Assembly: GCF_003149105.1 (NCBI RefSeq)
Contig: NZ_QGDS01000003.1
Span: 161,674 to 225,673 of the forward strand
DNA: 64,000 nucleotides
From: Faecalicatena contorta
GTDB taxonomy: Bacteria; Bacillota; Clostridia; Lachnospirales; Lachnospiraceae
Reading direction: 5' to 3'
The position numbers were made by a program, and so were the translations under genes. The notes beneath the pieces are model-generated. The model was not told where the DNA came from and did not search any database. It worked only from the letters and a program-made list of their open reading frames with translations. This document shows positions 24,001 to 32,800 of the stretch, piece after piece (position 1 is the stretch's first letter; each line of letters begins with the position of its first letter).

Positions 24001-24817
24001 TAAATTTATCCTCTCTGCCCGCAAATATCTCACTGTGATCCTTCAAGTATTGATGATAGGTACGGACGATAGGCTCCTTATAATCTCCTTCCCCAAAAGT
24101 GATATCTTTCAGCTCAGTAGAAAATGTAGTATGGCGGCAGTGGTCCGACCAATAGGTATCAAGCACCCGGATTTCCGTCATTGTAGGGTCCCGGTCCTCT
24201 TCATTTCTGTAATAGTTTTGTATATGAAGAAAATCCTTAAATGTCATTGCCAGTCCAAGAGAATCATACAGGCTTTTCAATTCCGGACTATACATATCAC
24301 GGAAACCATCCAGTATCTTAACATCTTCCGGCTCCGGAGAGACAGTTACCAGTGTCTCCGGTTTTTCCATACCCGTTTCTCTGGAATCCACAGGGTTAAT
24401 ACAGTGATTCTTTATCGCCTCGAACTCCGCTTCTGTCACGGTCCCTTCAATTATATATGTCACAGCGGTCCGGATGACCGGTTTTTCTTCTTCTTTTATA
24501 AACTGCACACACTGCTCCGCAGAATCCGCCCTCTGGTCGAACTGTCCCGGAAGGTATTCCACAGAAAAGCAGCGCCTTCCTTCTTCTACCGGAAAATGCT
24601 CATGATACAACATATCAACGGGAGGTTCTGCAAAGACACCGCTGCATGCTTTTTCAAATGTTGTGTCAGAAATATTTTCTACATCATAACGAATCAGGAC
24701 ACGGATTCCCGTCACCGTCCCAATTCCCAGATAATGCTTAATTTCATGTCTCAATTCCTTTGCCGCAACGGCAAACTCAGGCTTCTTCTCCACATACACA
24801 CGTTTTACGTCACTCAT
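21062..24817 (-). CDS. purL: phosphoribosylformylglycinamidine synthase, single-chain
   Basis: A 1251-residue FGAM synthase, the fourth step of purine synthesis: FGAR + Gln + ATP to FGAM. N-terminal PurS-like part (1-150), linker and the AIRS-like synthetase halves with NHPTEIEPFGGAATCLGGAIRD near 330 and GGKDSMSG near 790. The C-terminal glutaminase domain (from about 990: FIPVFPGTNCEYDSRKAFERAG) has the nucleophile Cys in GICNGFQ and the His/Glu of ASHGEGRF. This large single-polypeptide form is typical of Clostridia and Proteobacteria, unlike the split PurS/Q/L of Bacillus. AAAGGAG lies 7 bases before the ATG at 24817; the open frame extends six codons further. Single-gene transcript; a hairpin follows. 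Confidence 0.97.
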   Translation of the reverse strand: MSDVKRVYVEKKPEFAVAAKELRHEIKHYLGIGTVTGIRVLIRYDVENISDTTFEKACSGVFAEPPVDMLYHEHFPVEEGRRCFSVEYLPGQFDQRADSAEQCVQFIKEEEKPVIRTAVTYIIEGTVTEAEFEAIKNHCINPVDSRETGMEKPETLVTVSPEPEDVKILDGFRDMYSPELKSLYDSLGLAMTFKDFLHIQNYYRNEEDRDPTMTEIRVLDTYWSDHCRHTTFSTELKDITFGEGDYKEPIVRTYHQYLKDHSEIFAGREDKFICLMDLALMAMRKLKKEGKLQDQEESEEINACSIVVPVKVNGIEEEWLINFKNETHNHPTEIEPFGGAATCLGGAIRDPLSGRTYVYQAMRVTGAADPTVPVQDTVKGKLPQKKLVRGAARGYSSYGNQIGLATGAVKEIYHPDYVAKRMEIGAVLGAAPRRAVIRETSDPGDIIILLGGRTGRDGCGGATGSSKVHTEESIETCGAEVQKGNPPTERKIQRLFRREEVSKLIKKCNDFGAGGVSVAIGELADGLRVDLDKVPKKYAGLDGTEIAISESQERMAVVVDPKDANQFLAFAKEENLEAVEVAVVTESPRLVLIWRGKEIVNVSRAFLDTNGAHQETSVEVEIPGKEGNLFVKEELEDVKEKWLRVLRDLNVCSQKGLVEMFDGSIGAGSVFMPHGGKYQMTETQAMVAKVPVLTGKTDSVSMMSFGFDPYLSSWSPYHGAIYAVVESVAKIVASGGDYKKIRFTFQEYFRRMTEEPKRWSQPFAALLGAYDAQLGFGLPSIGGKDSMSGTFQDIDVPPTLVSFAVAMATDREIITPELKQAGNKLVWMRIEKDNYDLPVYSQLMEQYSKFADDIHSGRIVSAYAPDRHGVIPAVSKMAFGNGFGLKIEHNMDAGDLFAPAFGDLIAEVPRDQVGKLGITYTVIGEATNDQTFRYGNIAISLEEAMGAWTETLEKVFATKSTADSDEVLEEKLYDTKDVHICSHKIGQPSVFIPVFPGTNCEYDSRKAFERAGAAVTTKVFRNMDASDIRNSVEEFEKEISQAQIIMFPGGFSAGDEPDGSAKFFATAFQNAKIKEAVEKLLQERDGLVLGICNGFQALIKLGLVPHGRIIGQTENSPTLTYNTIGRHVSKMVYTKVVTNKSPWLQEAQLGGVYTNPASHGEGRFVASEEWLDKLFANGQVATQYCDPDGVTSMKEEWNVNGSYRAIEGITSPDGRVLGKMAHSERRDDSVAINIYGEQDLKIFESGVKYFK

Positions 24818-24906
24818 AAACAATCTCCTTTGCATTTTGCTGCCGCAGTACTCTTCTTACTATCCTAGCATACTTTTTTTCATAAGTATAATTAATATAA
24901 TTAAAC

Positions 24907-25608
24907 TCACTCATTAGCATTGTTAATCTTTGTATTTTTTCTCCATATCACACTGCAAATCAACAGAAGAATCAAACCTGCCGCAAAAATCCCTCCTATC
25001 CTTATGACAAAATCAAAGAACAGACCTTCTGGCAGCATCCGAATCATATAATCCGTGGCCGGATCGAATATCCATAAATCATTTGTAAAGAAAATCTCAT
25101 GAAATTTTGTAAAAGCAGCCGTAAAGTCCCTGGAGAACAGAAATGCCAGTATTGCCGCGGCTGCCCCGCTTATGCCCAAAGCAATCTGAAATGCTCTCGG
25201 AATGATATATTTCCAGTTTCCCTTTGTCAATATCAGAAGAACCAGGCAGACAATCAAAACAATGAGACTTCCCATCCTAAGATTGAGGCCGCCTATAAAC
25301 AGTCCCTGTACATCTGCCATATGCAGTTTGTCCTGCTCATTGAAAAAATCCTGCTCTTTCCCCTCTACTGTTGTAATCACCTCTAAGTTTTCCCGGTCGC
25401 CTTTCAAATAATCCATCATTTCGTGAGTAACATACATCACATCTTCCATCTTCATATTCAAATCAGAAAGTACATCATACTTTTCATACTCTTTCTCATA
25501 AAAACTAAAATCCATATACATTGCAGCCTGAAAACTGGAAATCAAAAGAACCATGATTACAGCAAATGACAAAATAACTCCTAATATCCAATGTACTACT
25601 TTTTTCAT
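24907..25608 (-). CDS. DUF1461 / TIGR01906-family integral membrane protein
   Basis: A 233-residue membrane protein. An N-terminal helix (about 7-28) is followed by an acidic extracytoplasmic region (35-95; FSFYEKEYEKYDV...VTHEMMDYLKG is the characteristic block), then three more helices near 110-130, 140-160 and 200-222. The order matches the TIGR01906/DUF1461 family of Gram-positive bacteria, whose function is unknown. GGAGACGTCAGG provides the ribosome site. It is divergent from the LysR gene at 25750, with 141 bp between them. No enzyme motif is seen. Confidence 0.82.
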   Translation of the reverse strand: MKKVVHWILGVILSFAVIMVLLISSFQAAMYMDFSFYEKEYEKYDVLSDLNMKMEDVMYVTHEMMDYLKGDRENLEVITTVEGKEQDFFNEQDKLHMADVQGLFIGGLNLRMGSLIVLIVCLVLLILTKGNWKYIIPRAFQIALGISGAAAAILAFLFSRDFTAAFTKFHEIFFTNDLWIFDPATDYMIRMLPEGLFFDFVIRIGGIFAAGLILLLICSVIWRKNTKINNANE

Positions 25609-25691
25609 CCTGACGTCTCCTATTCACATTATTTCAAGTGTACCCGCGCGTACTTGCCATGATAACCTTTCTTATTTTAACATAATATAGG

Positions 25692-25720
25692 TTGTAATTC
25701 ACCTCAATCCGACTTATAAT
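25692..25720 (+). promoter_or_regulatory. SigA promoter of the second LysR gene
   Basis: TTGTAA (25692-25697), 17 bases, TATAAT (25715-25720), 30 bases before the GTG start. Confidence 0.7.
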
Positions 25721-25749
25721 ACAAACAATATTTATTAGGAGGTCTAATA

Positions 25750-26622
25750 GTGGATATCAATTATGAATTGTACAAAGTGTTTTATTATGTGGCATCTGCC
25801 TTAAGCTTTTCGGAAGCATCCAAACAGCTTTTCATTTCTCAGTCAGCCGTAAGCCAATCTATTAAAACATTAGAACGCAGGCTTGACCAGACGCTGTTCA
25901 TCCGCAGCACAAAACGGGTCCAATTAACGCCGGAAGGGGAAATACTCCTGCGTCATATTGAACCGGCCATGCACCTGATACACAGAGGAGAGGCCCAGCT
26001 TTTGGATGCAGCTTCCACCGGCGGGCAAATCCGGATTGGAGCCAGTGACACCATCTGCCGTTACTTTCTAGTTCCCTATTTAGAAAGATTTCATAAGACA
26101 TTTCCAAACGCACATATTAAGGTCATCAACCAGACCTCTATAAAGTGTGTGGAACTACTGGAGCTTGGCCAGGTAGACCTGATTGTGGCAAACTATCCCA
26201 ACAACTACCTGAGTAACGTGTCTTCCATAAAAAAAATCAAAACATTCCGGGATGTTTTTATAGCCAATCAATCTTTTGAAGACTTAAAGGACAAAAAACT
26301 CACTTATGGACAGCTTGCCCAATATCCCATTTTAATGTTGGATAAGCAAAGTACAACAAGTGAATTCCTTCACCGGTTATTCCAGCAGCATCATCTGGAC
26401 CTTGTTCCTGAAATTGAATTAACCAGTAACGACCTTCTCATAGATCTGGCACGTATCGGGCTGGGAATCGCATTTATACCAGATTACTGCATCACGGATA
26501 ATCTTCAGGATTTGTTCATTGTGGAGACAAAAGAAGAACTGCCGGAAAGGGAGCTTATCATTGCCTATAACGAACAGGTACCTTTATCAAAAGCCGCACA
26601 GGAATTCTTGAACTACTTTTAA
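25750..26622 (+). CDS. LysR-family transcriptional regulator
   Basis: A 290-residue LysR protein: winged HTH at 1-60 (SFSEASKQLFISQSAVSQSIKTLERRL), linker helix, and effector-binding domain from about 92 (IRIGASDTICRYFLVPYLERF) to the end. Starts with GTG; AGGAGG lies 7 bases upstream and no ATG is as well placed. The subgroup resembles CysL/CysB-like regulators, but target genes are not obvious: its divergent neighbour is a DUF1461 membrane protein and the downstream gene is a chemoreceptor. Control of the DUF1461 gene is possible from the divergent layout. Confidence 0.88.
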   Translation: MDINYELYKVFYYVASALSFSEASKQLFISQSAVSQSIKTLERRLDQTLFIRSTKRVQLTPEGEILLRHIEPAMHLIHRGEAQLLDAASTGGQIRIGASDTICRYFLVPYLERFHKTFPNAHIKVINQTSIKCVELLELGQVDLIVANYPNNYLSNVSSIKKIKTFRDVFIANQSFEDLKDKKLTYGQLAQYPILMLDKQSTTSEFLHRLFQQHHLDLVPEIELTSNDLLIDLARIGLGIAFIPDYCITDNLQDLFIVETKEELPERELIIAYNEQVPLSKAAQEFLNYF

Positions 26623-26854
26623 ACAAGTTTATTGCCCTACTGCTGCAGCTAAATCACACGTTCTGCATAAAAAATCTCATGCCACTACAAAAATATTGAT
26701 TTTTATGTCGAAATATGGTATGTTTTGTCATATCACTTGACAGTGCACATCGTTTTGCTTTCTCTCCCTGCACAATATAAATATAATTCATAGCACAGAA
26801 AACGCCAAAGATGACTTCAATGGATACTAAATATACCTTCGGAGGTTTTATTGT

Positions 26855-28579
26855 ATGAAAAGTTTAAAGGGAAAGCTAATCCTAACTACTCTCATTCTCG
26901 TTACTGTCACATCCTTATTAACGGTAATAATGGGAGTTTTTGAGAGCTTCAGGACAACAGACAAAATCATTCAGTCACAGGTAGAAGAGCAATTAACCAG
27001 CGCAGGTAATATGATTAATATTTACCTTGAAGCCGAATTCGGTTCCCTAAACTTAAACAGTGACGGACAGCTGGTTGATAAAAACAATCAGGAAATTGCC
27101 GGAAATTATGATGCCATTGATAAATTAGCAGAAAACATGAATGTTGTTGCCACTGTTTTTGTAAAAGACGGCAGTGATTATACCCGGGTGCTTACGACCA
27201 TTAAAGATGACAGCGGTGAGCGAATCGTCGGAACCCAGTTAGATACCACTGGAATAGCATACAAAGAAATATCAAAAGGAAACACTGCACTGGGGGAAGC
27301 TAATATTCTTGGAAACCAGTATATGACACGATACGAACCTGTATATGACAGCAGCCAGCAAGTGATAGGGATTTATTTCGTAGGTGTGCCTATGCAGTCT
27401 ATTGATCATATTTTTAATCAGGGGCTTCGTTCTACAATTACAATTGTAGCAGTATTGATGGTCATAGTATTGCTTTTTGCCGCTGTTATAGTTTATTTCA
27501 CCAGCAGCGGAATTGCGAACCCCATTCGGAAAATTACAAAAGCAGCCCAGCAGATTGCCGGCGGTAACTTTGATGTAGAGCTCTCTGTGAAATCCAAGGA
27601 TGAAATCGGGCAGCTTGCAAAAGCATTTCACCTTACCATTGGACAATTGGTAAATTACCAGGAATATATTGACGAAATCTCGGATGCCTTATCAACAATC
27701 TCCAGAGGAGATTTAACGGTTGAGCTGCAAAAGGAATATGCGGGCCAATTCCAAAAATTAAAAGAGCATATGCAGGCATTGCTTTTGAATTTAAATGCCA
27801 CAATGTCACAGATAAATCACTCAGCGGAGCAGGTAAACAGCGGTGCAGGACAAATTGCCAATACCGCTCAGGCTCTTTCCCATGGTGCAACGGAACAGGC
27901 AAGCGCCGTAGAACAATTATCTTCATCTATTTCACAGGTTACCGTACAAATCAGCCAAAATGCTGAAAATGCATCGTCGGCATACAGCAAAGTGGAATTT
28001 GCAGGAAAAGAGATGCATATCAGCAATGAACAAATGCGGGATATGGTTATGGCAATGGAGCAAATCAACCTTAAATCGGCTGAGATTTCAAAAATCATTA
28101 AAATGATTGATGATATCTCATTTCAGACAAACATACTCGCATTAAACGCGGCAATTGAAGCTGCCCGGGCGGGAGAAGCTGGTAAGGGTTTTGCCGTTGT
28201 AGCGGACGAAGTGAGAAACCTTGCCGGAAAATCGGCTGAGGCAGCAAAAGATACCACAGCTTTAATCGAAGCAACCGTTGAGGCTGTTAAAAATGCGACC
28301 CGGATTGCAGACAGCACCGCCGATTCTTTACATAAGAGTGAAGAGATAACCGCTGAATCTATCACCTTAATTAACAAAATTGCGTCTGCTTCACAGGAGC
28401 AGGCTGCATCAATCACTCAAATAAATCAAGGTATAGAGCAGATTTCCTCTGTCATCCAGACGAATGCAGCTACTTCCGAAGAAAGTGCAGCCGCAAGTCA
28501 GGAATTATCCAGTCAGTCTCACTTATTAGAAGAGTTTGTAGCGAAATTCAAGTTAAACGAAGTTGAAAGCGTCCTTTAA
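26855..28579 (+). CDS. methyl-accepting chemotaxis protein
   Basis: A 574-residue transmembrane chemoreceptor. First membrane helix at 7-27; an extracytoplasmic single-Cache-like sensor domain at about 30-190 ([33 protein letters not shown] is the typical block); second helix at 192-216; HAMP at 217-270; and a long signalling coiled coil. The hairpin tip is at about 425-455 ([32 protein letters not shown]). No C-terminal CheR/CheB pentapeptide. The ligand is unknown; Cache domains of this kind often bind small organic acids or amines. GGAGG is 9 bases before the ATG. Single gene ending in a strong terminator. Its presence implies motility, though no other chemotaxis gene is in the window. Confidence 0.95.
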   Translation: MKSLKGKLILTTLILVTVTSLLTVIMGVFESFRTTDKIIQSQVEEQLTSAGNMINIYLEAEFGSLNLNSDGQLVDKNNQEIAGNYDAIDKLAENMNVVATVFVKDGSDYTRVLTTIKDDSGERIVGTQLDTTGIAYKEISKGNTALGEANILGNQYMTRYEPVYDSSQQVIGIYFVGVPMQSIDHIFNQGLRSTITIVAVLMVIVLLFAAVIVYFTSSGIANPIRKITKAAQQIAGGNFDVELSVKSKDEIGQLAKAFHLTIGQLVNYQEYIDEISDALSTISRGDLTVELQKEYAGQFQKLKEHMQALLLNLNATMSQINHSAEQVNSGAGQIANTAQALSHGATEQASAVEQLSSSISQVTVQISQNAENASSAYSKVEFAGKEMHISNEQMRDMVMAMEQINLKSAEISKIIKMIDDISFQTNILALNAAIEAARAGEAGKGFAVVADEVRNLAGKSAEAAKDTTALIEATVEAVKNATRIADSTADSLHKSEEITAESITLINKIASASQEQAASITQINQGIEQISSVIQTNAATSEESAAASQELSSQSHLLEEFVAKFKLNEVESVL

Positions 28580-28589
28580 AGTTAACATT

Positions 28590-28636
28590 AAAGCGGTGCC
28601 TTATGGCTGAATTACTCAGCTATAGGGCACCGCTTT
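28590..28636. terminator. 21-bp stem terminator between MCP and helicase genes
   Basis: Arms begin AAAGCGGTGCC and end GGCACCGCTTT; two G-U wobbles and a five-base loop, then TTTTT on the plus strand. The stem runs into the 3' end of the convergent helicase gene (stop at 28612), so the two share sequence. Confidence 0.85.
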
Positions 28637-30993
28637 TTCCAGAAATCATCTATACTTTCTTTGAGATTTTCCAGTCTGCATGTCCGGTATCCATCCCATT
28701 CCCTAGGGAAAATTTCCTGGTACTGCCTTCCCTGAAAACGTTCATCCAACAAAACTATAACACCTTTGTCTTCTTCAGTCCGTATCACCCTTCCGGCAGA
28801 CTGCAAGACTTTATTCATTCCAGGATATAAATAGGCATAGTCAAACCCTCTCATATTCCTGCTGTCAAAATACTGTTTCAATATCTCCCTGTCATTGCAT
28901 ACTTGAGGTAATCCTGTACCTACAATAATTGCACCTATCAGCCGGTCTTTTGCAAGGTCTATTCCTTCTGAAAAAATCCCTCCCAACACACAGAACCCTG
29001 CAAGACTGCACTCTCTGTCCTCCTCAAAGTTCTCCAAAAATATCTCCCGGGCCTCTTCGCCCATATACTGAGACTGAATAATACATTCTATATCCGTTCT
29101 TTCCTCAATTTCCTTCTGAAAGTATTCAGAAACATCTTCCATAAACCGGTATGACGGAAAAAAAATCATGTAATTTCCCTTTTTTGACTCCACCACGTTT
29201 AAAATATACTTTGCAAACTTCTGATACATAGCCTCTCCCCGCATTGTATACTTGGAGCTGACATCCGTCCCCAGCAGAATCAGGCGGTTTTCCCTTGGAA
29301 AAGAGGACAGGGCATAAATAGCATAGTCCTCCCTTTCTACACTCAGAAGCTTTTTATAGTAATGGATGGGCAGCAATGTTGCAGAAAAAAATATAGTACT
29401 GTTTCCCTGCTCCAAATATGTCTGAAGGTTTACAGACGGATTCACACAGAGTAATTTTATCTTAAAACGGCCGTCTTGCTCAAGTTCCGTATAAATTACA
29501 TAATTTTCATCTAAAACATCATAGATATTCAAAAAATCCCGCAGCTGGAAATAAAAGTTCAGTACCTGCTCTCTTTTCTCTTCCTCCTGCACCTCTTCCA
29601 GATACTCTTCTATCCCGGACATAATATTCATTAATTTCACAGCAATGTGTGAAACTCCATCCAGAATCTGATAATTCTCACATTCTCTTTTCAGAAGAAG
29701 AAACTGCTTGTTGCATTCATCCAGCCTTTTTGCCAGACTGGCATCTTCTGCTTTTACAAGGCGCTTCATTTCAAGAACATCTTCTTTATATAAAGCAGCA
29801 CTATACATTTCCCGGCCCCGCTCTACAAGATTGTGCGCCTCATCAATCAGAAAAAGGTATTCTCCCTTATTTCCTTCAGAGAAGAAGCGCTTCAAATGTG
29901 CATTGGGATCAAATACGTAGTTGTAATCACAGATAACCGCATCTGCCCAAAGTGATACATCAAGAGCCATCTCAAAAGGGCAGACATTGTGCTTCTTCGC
30001 CTGTGCTTCCAAAGAGTCTCTGCTCATATCGTCGGAATGAATAATCATGTCAAATACTGCCTCGTTCACCCTGTCATAATGTCCTTTTGCATAAGGGCAA
30101 TTATCCGGGTTACAAATCGTTTCTTCACAAAAACAGATTTTTTCCTTTGCAGTAAGTGTGATGACTTTAAATCTCAGCCCCAGTTCCTTTAGTATATAAA
30201 ATGACTGTTCCGCCACTGTCCTGGTAATGGTTTTTGCTGTCAGATAAAAGATTCGTTCACCCAGGCCTTCCCCTACCGCTTTTACTGCCGGAAATACAGT
30301 TGCCATCGTCTTTCCCACCCCCGTAGGGGCTTGTACGAACAGCTTCTTCTTTCTGAGTATCGTCCGGTAGACCGAGGTCACAATATCCCGCTGCCCATCT
30401 CTGTAATCAAAGGGAAACTCAAGAGGTTTAATAGAAGCCTCCCGCGCTGCTCTCCATTCAATCTGGAATCTGGCCCACTTTTCGTATTTTTTTACCAGGT
30501 CCAAAAACCATTCTTCCAGCTCTTTCAGCACATAAGTCTGGGAAAATCGTTTCAATTCTTCTGTCTCCAAATGACAATAGGTCATCTGAACACGGATTTT
30601 TTTAAGATTTTCCTGAGTACCATAGATATAAGCATAGCACTTGGCCTGTGCAAGGTGCACATTAGAAGGTTCCCCAATATGTATCAAGTCCTTTAAAACT
30701 CCCTTGATTTCATCTATCATAATTCCTTCATCGTCCTCTATAATACCATCGGCCCTGCCCTCTACCTGAAGAAGAAATCCCTCACAGGGCACCTGAGTTT
30801 TCAGGGAAACCTCGGCACGATAATTAGAACCCATTCGCCGCTGAAGCTTGCGATGGATTCTGCTCCCCTGCTGCATGATATCTTTATCCATGCTGCCTGA
30901 TCTTCTATTGTCTATGTCCCCCTCACGCAGAATAAATTCTACCAGATTCCGGACAGATATCTTAATCAATTCTCTTTCATCCATGTCTGTCAT
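28612..30993 (-). CDS. XPD/DinG-like helicase with N-terminal PD-(D/E)XK nuclease-like domain
   Basis: A 793-residue superfamily 2 DNA helicase. Residues 40-185 look like a Cas4/PD-(D/E)XK nuclease fold: GRADG (Asp82) and DEIK (94-97) fit the D...(D/E)xK motif. The helicase follows: Walker A APTGVGKT at 222-229; four Cys (about 287, 294, 299, 338) spaced as in the iron-sulfur domain of XPD/DinG; DEAH at 384-387; and C-terminal motif VI SAGRVIRTEED near 735. XPD-type enzymes unwind DNA 5' to 3' in repair. Joining a nuclease-like domain to XPD is known in Firmicutes but little studied. Start ATG is 4-5 bases after GAGGT. The preceding intergenic region is full of short repeats. Confidence 0.9.
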   Translation of the reverse strand: MTDMDERELIKISVRNLVEFILREGDIDNRRSGSMDKDIMQQGSRIHRKLQRRMGSNYRAEVSLKTQVPCEGFLLQVEGRADGIIEDDEGIMIDEIKGVLKDLIHIGEPSNVHLAQAKCYAYIYGTQENLKKIRVQMTYCHLETEELKRFSQTYVLKELEEWFLDLVKKYEKWARFQIEWRAAREASIKPLEFPFDYRDGQRDIVTSVYRTILRKKKLFVQAPTGVGKTMATVFPAVKAVGEGLGERIFYLTAKTITRTVAEQSFYILKELGLRFKVITLTAKEKICFCEETICNPDNCPYAKGHYDRVNEAVFDMIIHSDDMSRDSLEAQAKKHNVCPFEMALDVSLWADAVICDYNYVFDPNAHLKRFFSEGNKGEYLFLIDEAHNLVERGREMYSAALYKEDVLEMKRLVKAEDASLAKRLDECNKQFLLLKRECENYQILDGVSHIAVKLMNIMSGIEEYLEEVQEEEKREQVLNFYFQLRDFLNIYDVLDENYVIYTELEQDGRFKIKLLCVNPSVNLQTYLEQGNSTIFFSATLLPIHYYKKLLSVEREDYAIYALSSFPRENRLILLGTDVSSKYTMRGEAMYQKFAKYILNVVESKKGNYMIFFPSYRFMEDVSEYFQKEIEERTDIECIIQSQYMGEEAREIFLENFEEDRECSLAGFCVLGGIFSEGIDLAKDRLIGAIIVGTGLPQVCNDREILKQYFDSRNMRGFDYAYLYPGMNKVLQSAGRVIRTEEDKGVIVLLDERFQGRQYQEIFPREWDGYRTCRLENLKESIDDFWKKRCPIAE

Positions 30994-31169
30994 TATACCT
31001 CGCTAATCACTATCAGTGAAGTTCTTTTCGCTAAGCTCGAAAGCACCTCTCTAATCTCAAAGAACGACCTACGTGCTAAGCTTGAAAATACACACCACAA
31101 AGGTGAACTTTCTCACTAGGCTCGTGAAAAACCTCGCCAAGTGTTCAATGTTTCGCTAATCACTATCGG
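30994..31169. repeat. 176-bp intergenic region with nested short repeats
   Basis: The ends carry a 17-bp direct repeat, CGCTAATCACTATCRGT (31001-31017 and 31154-31170; the second copy reaches one base into the kinase stop codon). Inside are three degenerate copies of a roughly 31-bp unit with core GCTAAGCTCGAAA (31018-31049, 31066-31096, 31105-31136). No gene is seen; the region separates the helicase from the upstream two-component genes. Confidence 0.65.
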
Positions 31170-32021
31170 TCATATCACAACTGTGAACTGGATATAGTTT
31201 TCTCCTCCAATCTCCTTTTGTGCTACGGTGATTTCTCCTCCTGCTTTCTCTACAATGAATCTGGCACGGTACAGCCCAAGCCCTCTGCTGCCGGGCTTTT
31301 TATTTTTCGTAGAGTATCCGTTTTCAAAGAAGCTTCCGATTTTCTCAAGGGATACTTTCTCATGCTGGTTGCATATTTGAAAAATCAAATAGTCCTGCCG
31401 GGAATCCAGTATCATTTTGACTTTTCCGCCATTTGGCGGACATGCTTCGTAAGCATTGTCAACCAACACTCCTACAATCTCTATCATACTGTGCTCGGAC
31501 ACTCTTGAAATAATTTCCTTACTGCGTACTTCTATCTCTGTTTCGATATTTTCTCTGGAACTGACAATCTTGCTATATAAAAATCCGGCCAGAACCTTAT
31601 CACTAATACGCAAAAGGGGCAGATACTGCTTCCCCCCGTCTCTGCTGATTGCCTTAATATACTCAGACTGGTTTTCTACCAGTTCTTCATAGGAATCTAC
31701 CGTAAGATGCATATTCACAATCGCATTGAGATGATTATCAAACTCATGCTGTGCAGCCCGTATTTCCTTTACCAATTCCTCCATTGGCTGAATATAAAGT
31801 TCATACATTTTTATCTCCTTTTCCTGCTCCTGTATGATATCATTATTCAGCTTCCATTCTATGGTCCCCCAAATAACGGCAGTCAGAAACAAAAGCAAGA
31901 CGGTAATCATCTTCAAATCTAAAGTACGGCTTATCCTCAAGTCAACTACAAGATATACCGCAATGACGAGTGAGAGAAAGCAAAACACCCTGTAAAGAAT
32001 TCTTTTCCATGATTTAATCAT
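31170..32021 (-). CDS. GHKL-type sensor histidine kinase
   Basis: A 283-residue kinase with two N-terminal membrane helices (about 9-29 and 35-52), a coiled-coil and H-box region (AAQHEFDNHLNAIVNMH near 88-104, phospho-acceptor His probably in HEFDNH), and a GHKL ATPase domain: N-box EIVGVLVDNAYEAC near 180-193 and G-box GSRGLGLYRARFIVEKAGG near 243-261. This resembles AgrC/LytS-type kinases that pair with LytTR regulators. The short membrane part leaves little external sensor, so the signal may be membrane-embedded. It overlaps the response-regulator gene by 8 bases (ATG inside its stop region), implying translational coupling. Confidence 0.88.
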   Translation of the reverse strand: MIKSWKRILYRVFCFLSLVIAVYLVVDLRISRTLDLKMITVLLLFLTAVIWGTIEWKLNNDIIQEQEKEIKMYELYIQPMEELVKEIRAAQHEFDNHLNAIVNMHLTVDSYEELVENQSEYIKAISRDGGKQYLPLLRISDKVLAGFLYSKIVSSRENIETEIEVRSKEIISRVSEHSMIEIVGVLVDNAYEACPPNGGKVKMILDSRQDYLIFQICNQHEKVSLEKIGSFFENGYSTKNKKPGSRGLGLYRARFIVEKAGGEITVAQKEIGGENYIQFTVVI

Positions 32022-32736
32022 TCAGCAGCCTCCTGACTTCGGTTTTATATGTAATTCCGATGTCAATACTCTCCACATAACCTTCTACCTGAATCATCTG
32101 ATTCACTAGGTCATAATATCTTACATACGCCATATTCACAACAAACATTCTGTGGCATTGGAAAAACCCCTCTTTCGGCAGTTTATCCAAAAGCTGACGG
32201 ATAGAAAGATATGGGATTTCCATCTGTTCCTCTTTCAGGTAAAGGCAGACTCCTCTTGGAATCGCTTTGCAAAAGACAATATCTTCACATAGAATCTTAT
32301 AGTTAATTCCTTTTTTCTTTACAATAATAAATGGCTTTTCTTTCACCTTGATATGTGACAGGACCCTTTTTACTACAGTCTGTACTTCTTCTTTATTATA
32401 AGGCTTGAGTATATACTGATAACAGTGTATCTTCCGGTAAGCCTCTATCTCCATCGAAGCAATTGATGTAATCATAACAATTGGAGTAAATTCATACTTC
32501 ATCACACTACGCACTTCTTCTGCGAATAGCAGTCCGCCAGAATCATCTCTATTCTCTTTGTCCAGATTTACATCTAGTAAAAATAAATCAAAAGAAACGG
32601 TGCTATCCAGCAATAGCCTGGCTTCCGCCAGGCCTTTTGCTGTATCCACCGTTATATCAGCCGATATACTATATAGCATTTCTTTTAGAGCACTTCTGCT
32701 CGCCCCGTCATCTTCCAGCACAAAAATTCTAGCCAT
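32014..32736 (-). CDS. LytTR-family response regulator
   Basis: A 240-residue regulator. Receiver domain 1-125 with acidic pocket EDD near residues 7-9, phosphorylatable Asp in FLLDVNLD near 53-57, Thr in MITSIAS near 85-91, and Lys in YILKPYN near 107-113. LytTR DNA-binding domain 135-240 (FFQCHRMFVVNMAYVR is typical). Such proteins bind paired 9-bp repeats upstream of target promoters. Twelve extra codons are open upstream, but AGGAG precedes the ATG at 32736. Co-transcribed with the overlapping GHKL kinase. No autoinducer-peptide gene is visible nearby. Confidence 0.9.
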   Translation of the reverse strand: MARIFVLEDDGASRSALKEMLYSISADITVDTAKGLAEARLLLDSTVSFDLFLLDVNLDKENRDDSGGLLFAEEVRSVMKYEFTPIVMITSIASMEIEAYRKIHCYQYILKPYNKEEVQTVVKRVLSHIKVKEKPFIIVKKKGINYKILCEDIVFCKAIPRGVCLYLKEEQMEIPYLSIRQLLDKLPKEGFFQCHRMFVVNMAYVRYYDLVNQMIQVEGYVESIDIGITYKTEVRRLLND

Positions 32737-32800
32737 TACCGACTCCTGATTCTGTAAATTTAAAGCGGACATTCATAATTCACTGCGTTACTTCCTCATC

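Noticed and set aside
23576..24868. Long plus-strand open frames opposite purL
   Set aside because: They are antisense shadows of a strongly conserved gene and have no domain or ribosome site.
26623..26854. SigD (flagellar-type) promoter for the chemoreceptor gene
   Set aside because: I looked for TAAA-N15-GCCGATAA and found no convincing match; a SigA box is also unclear, so no promoter is called.
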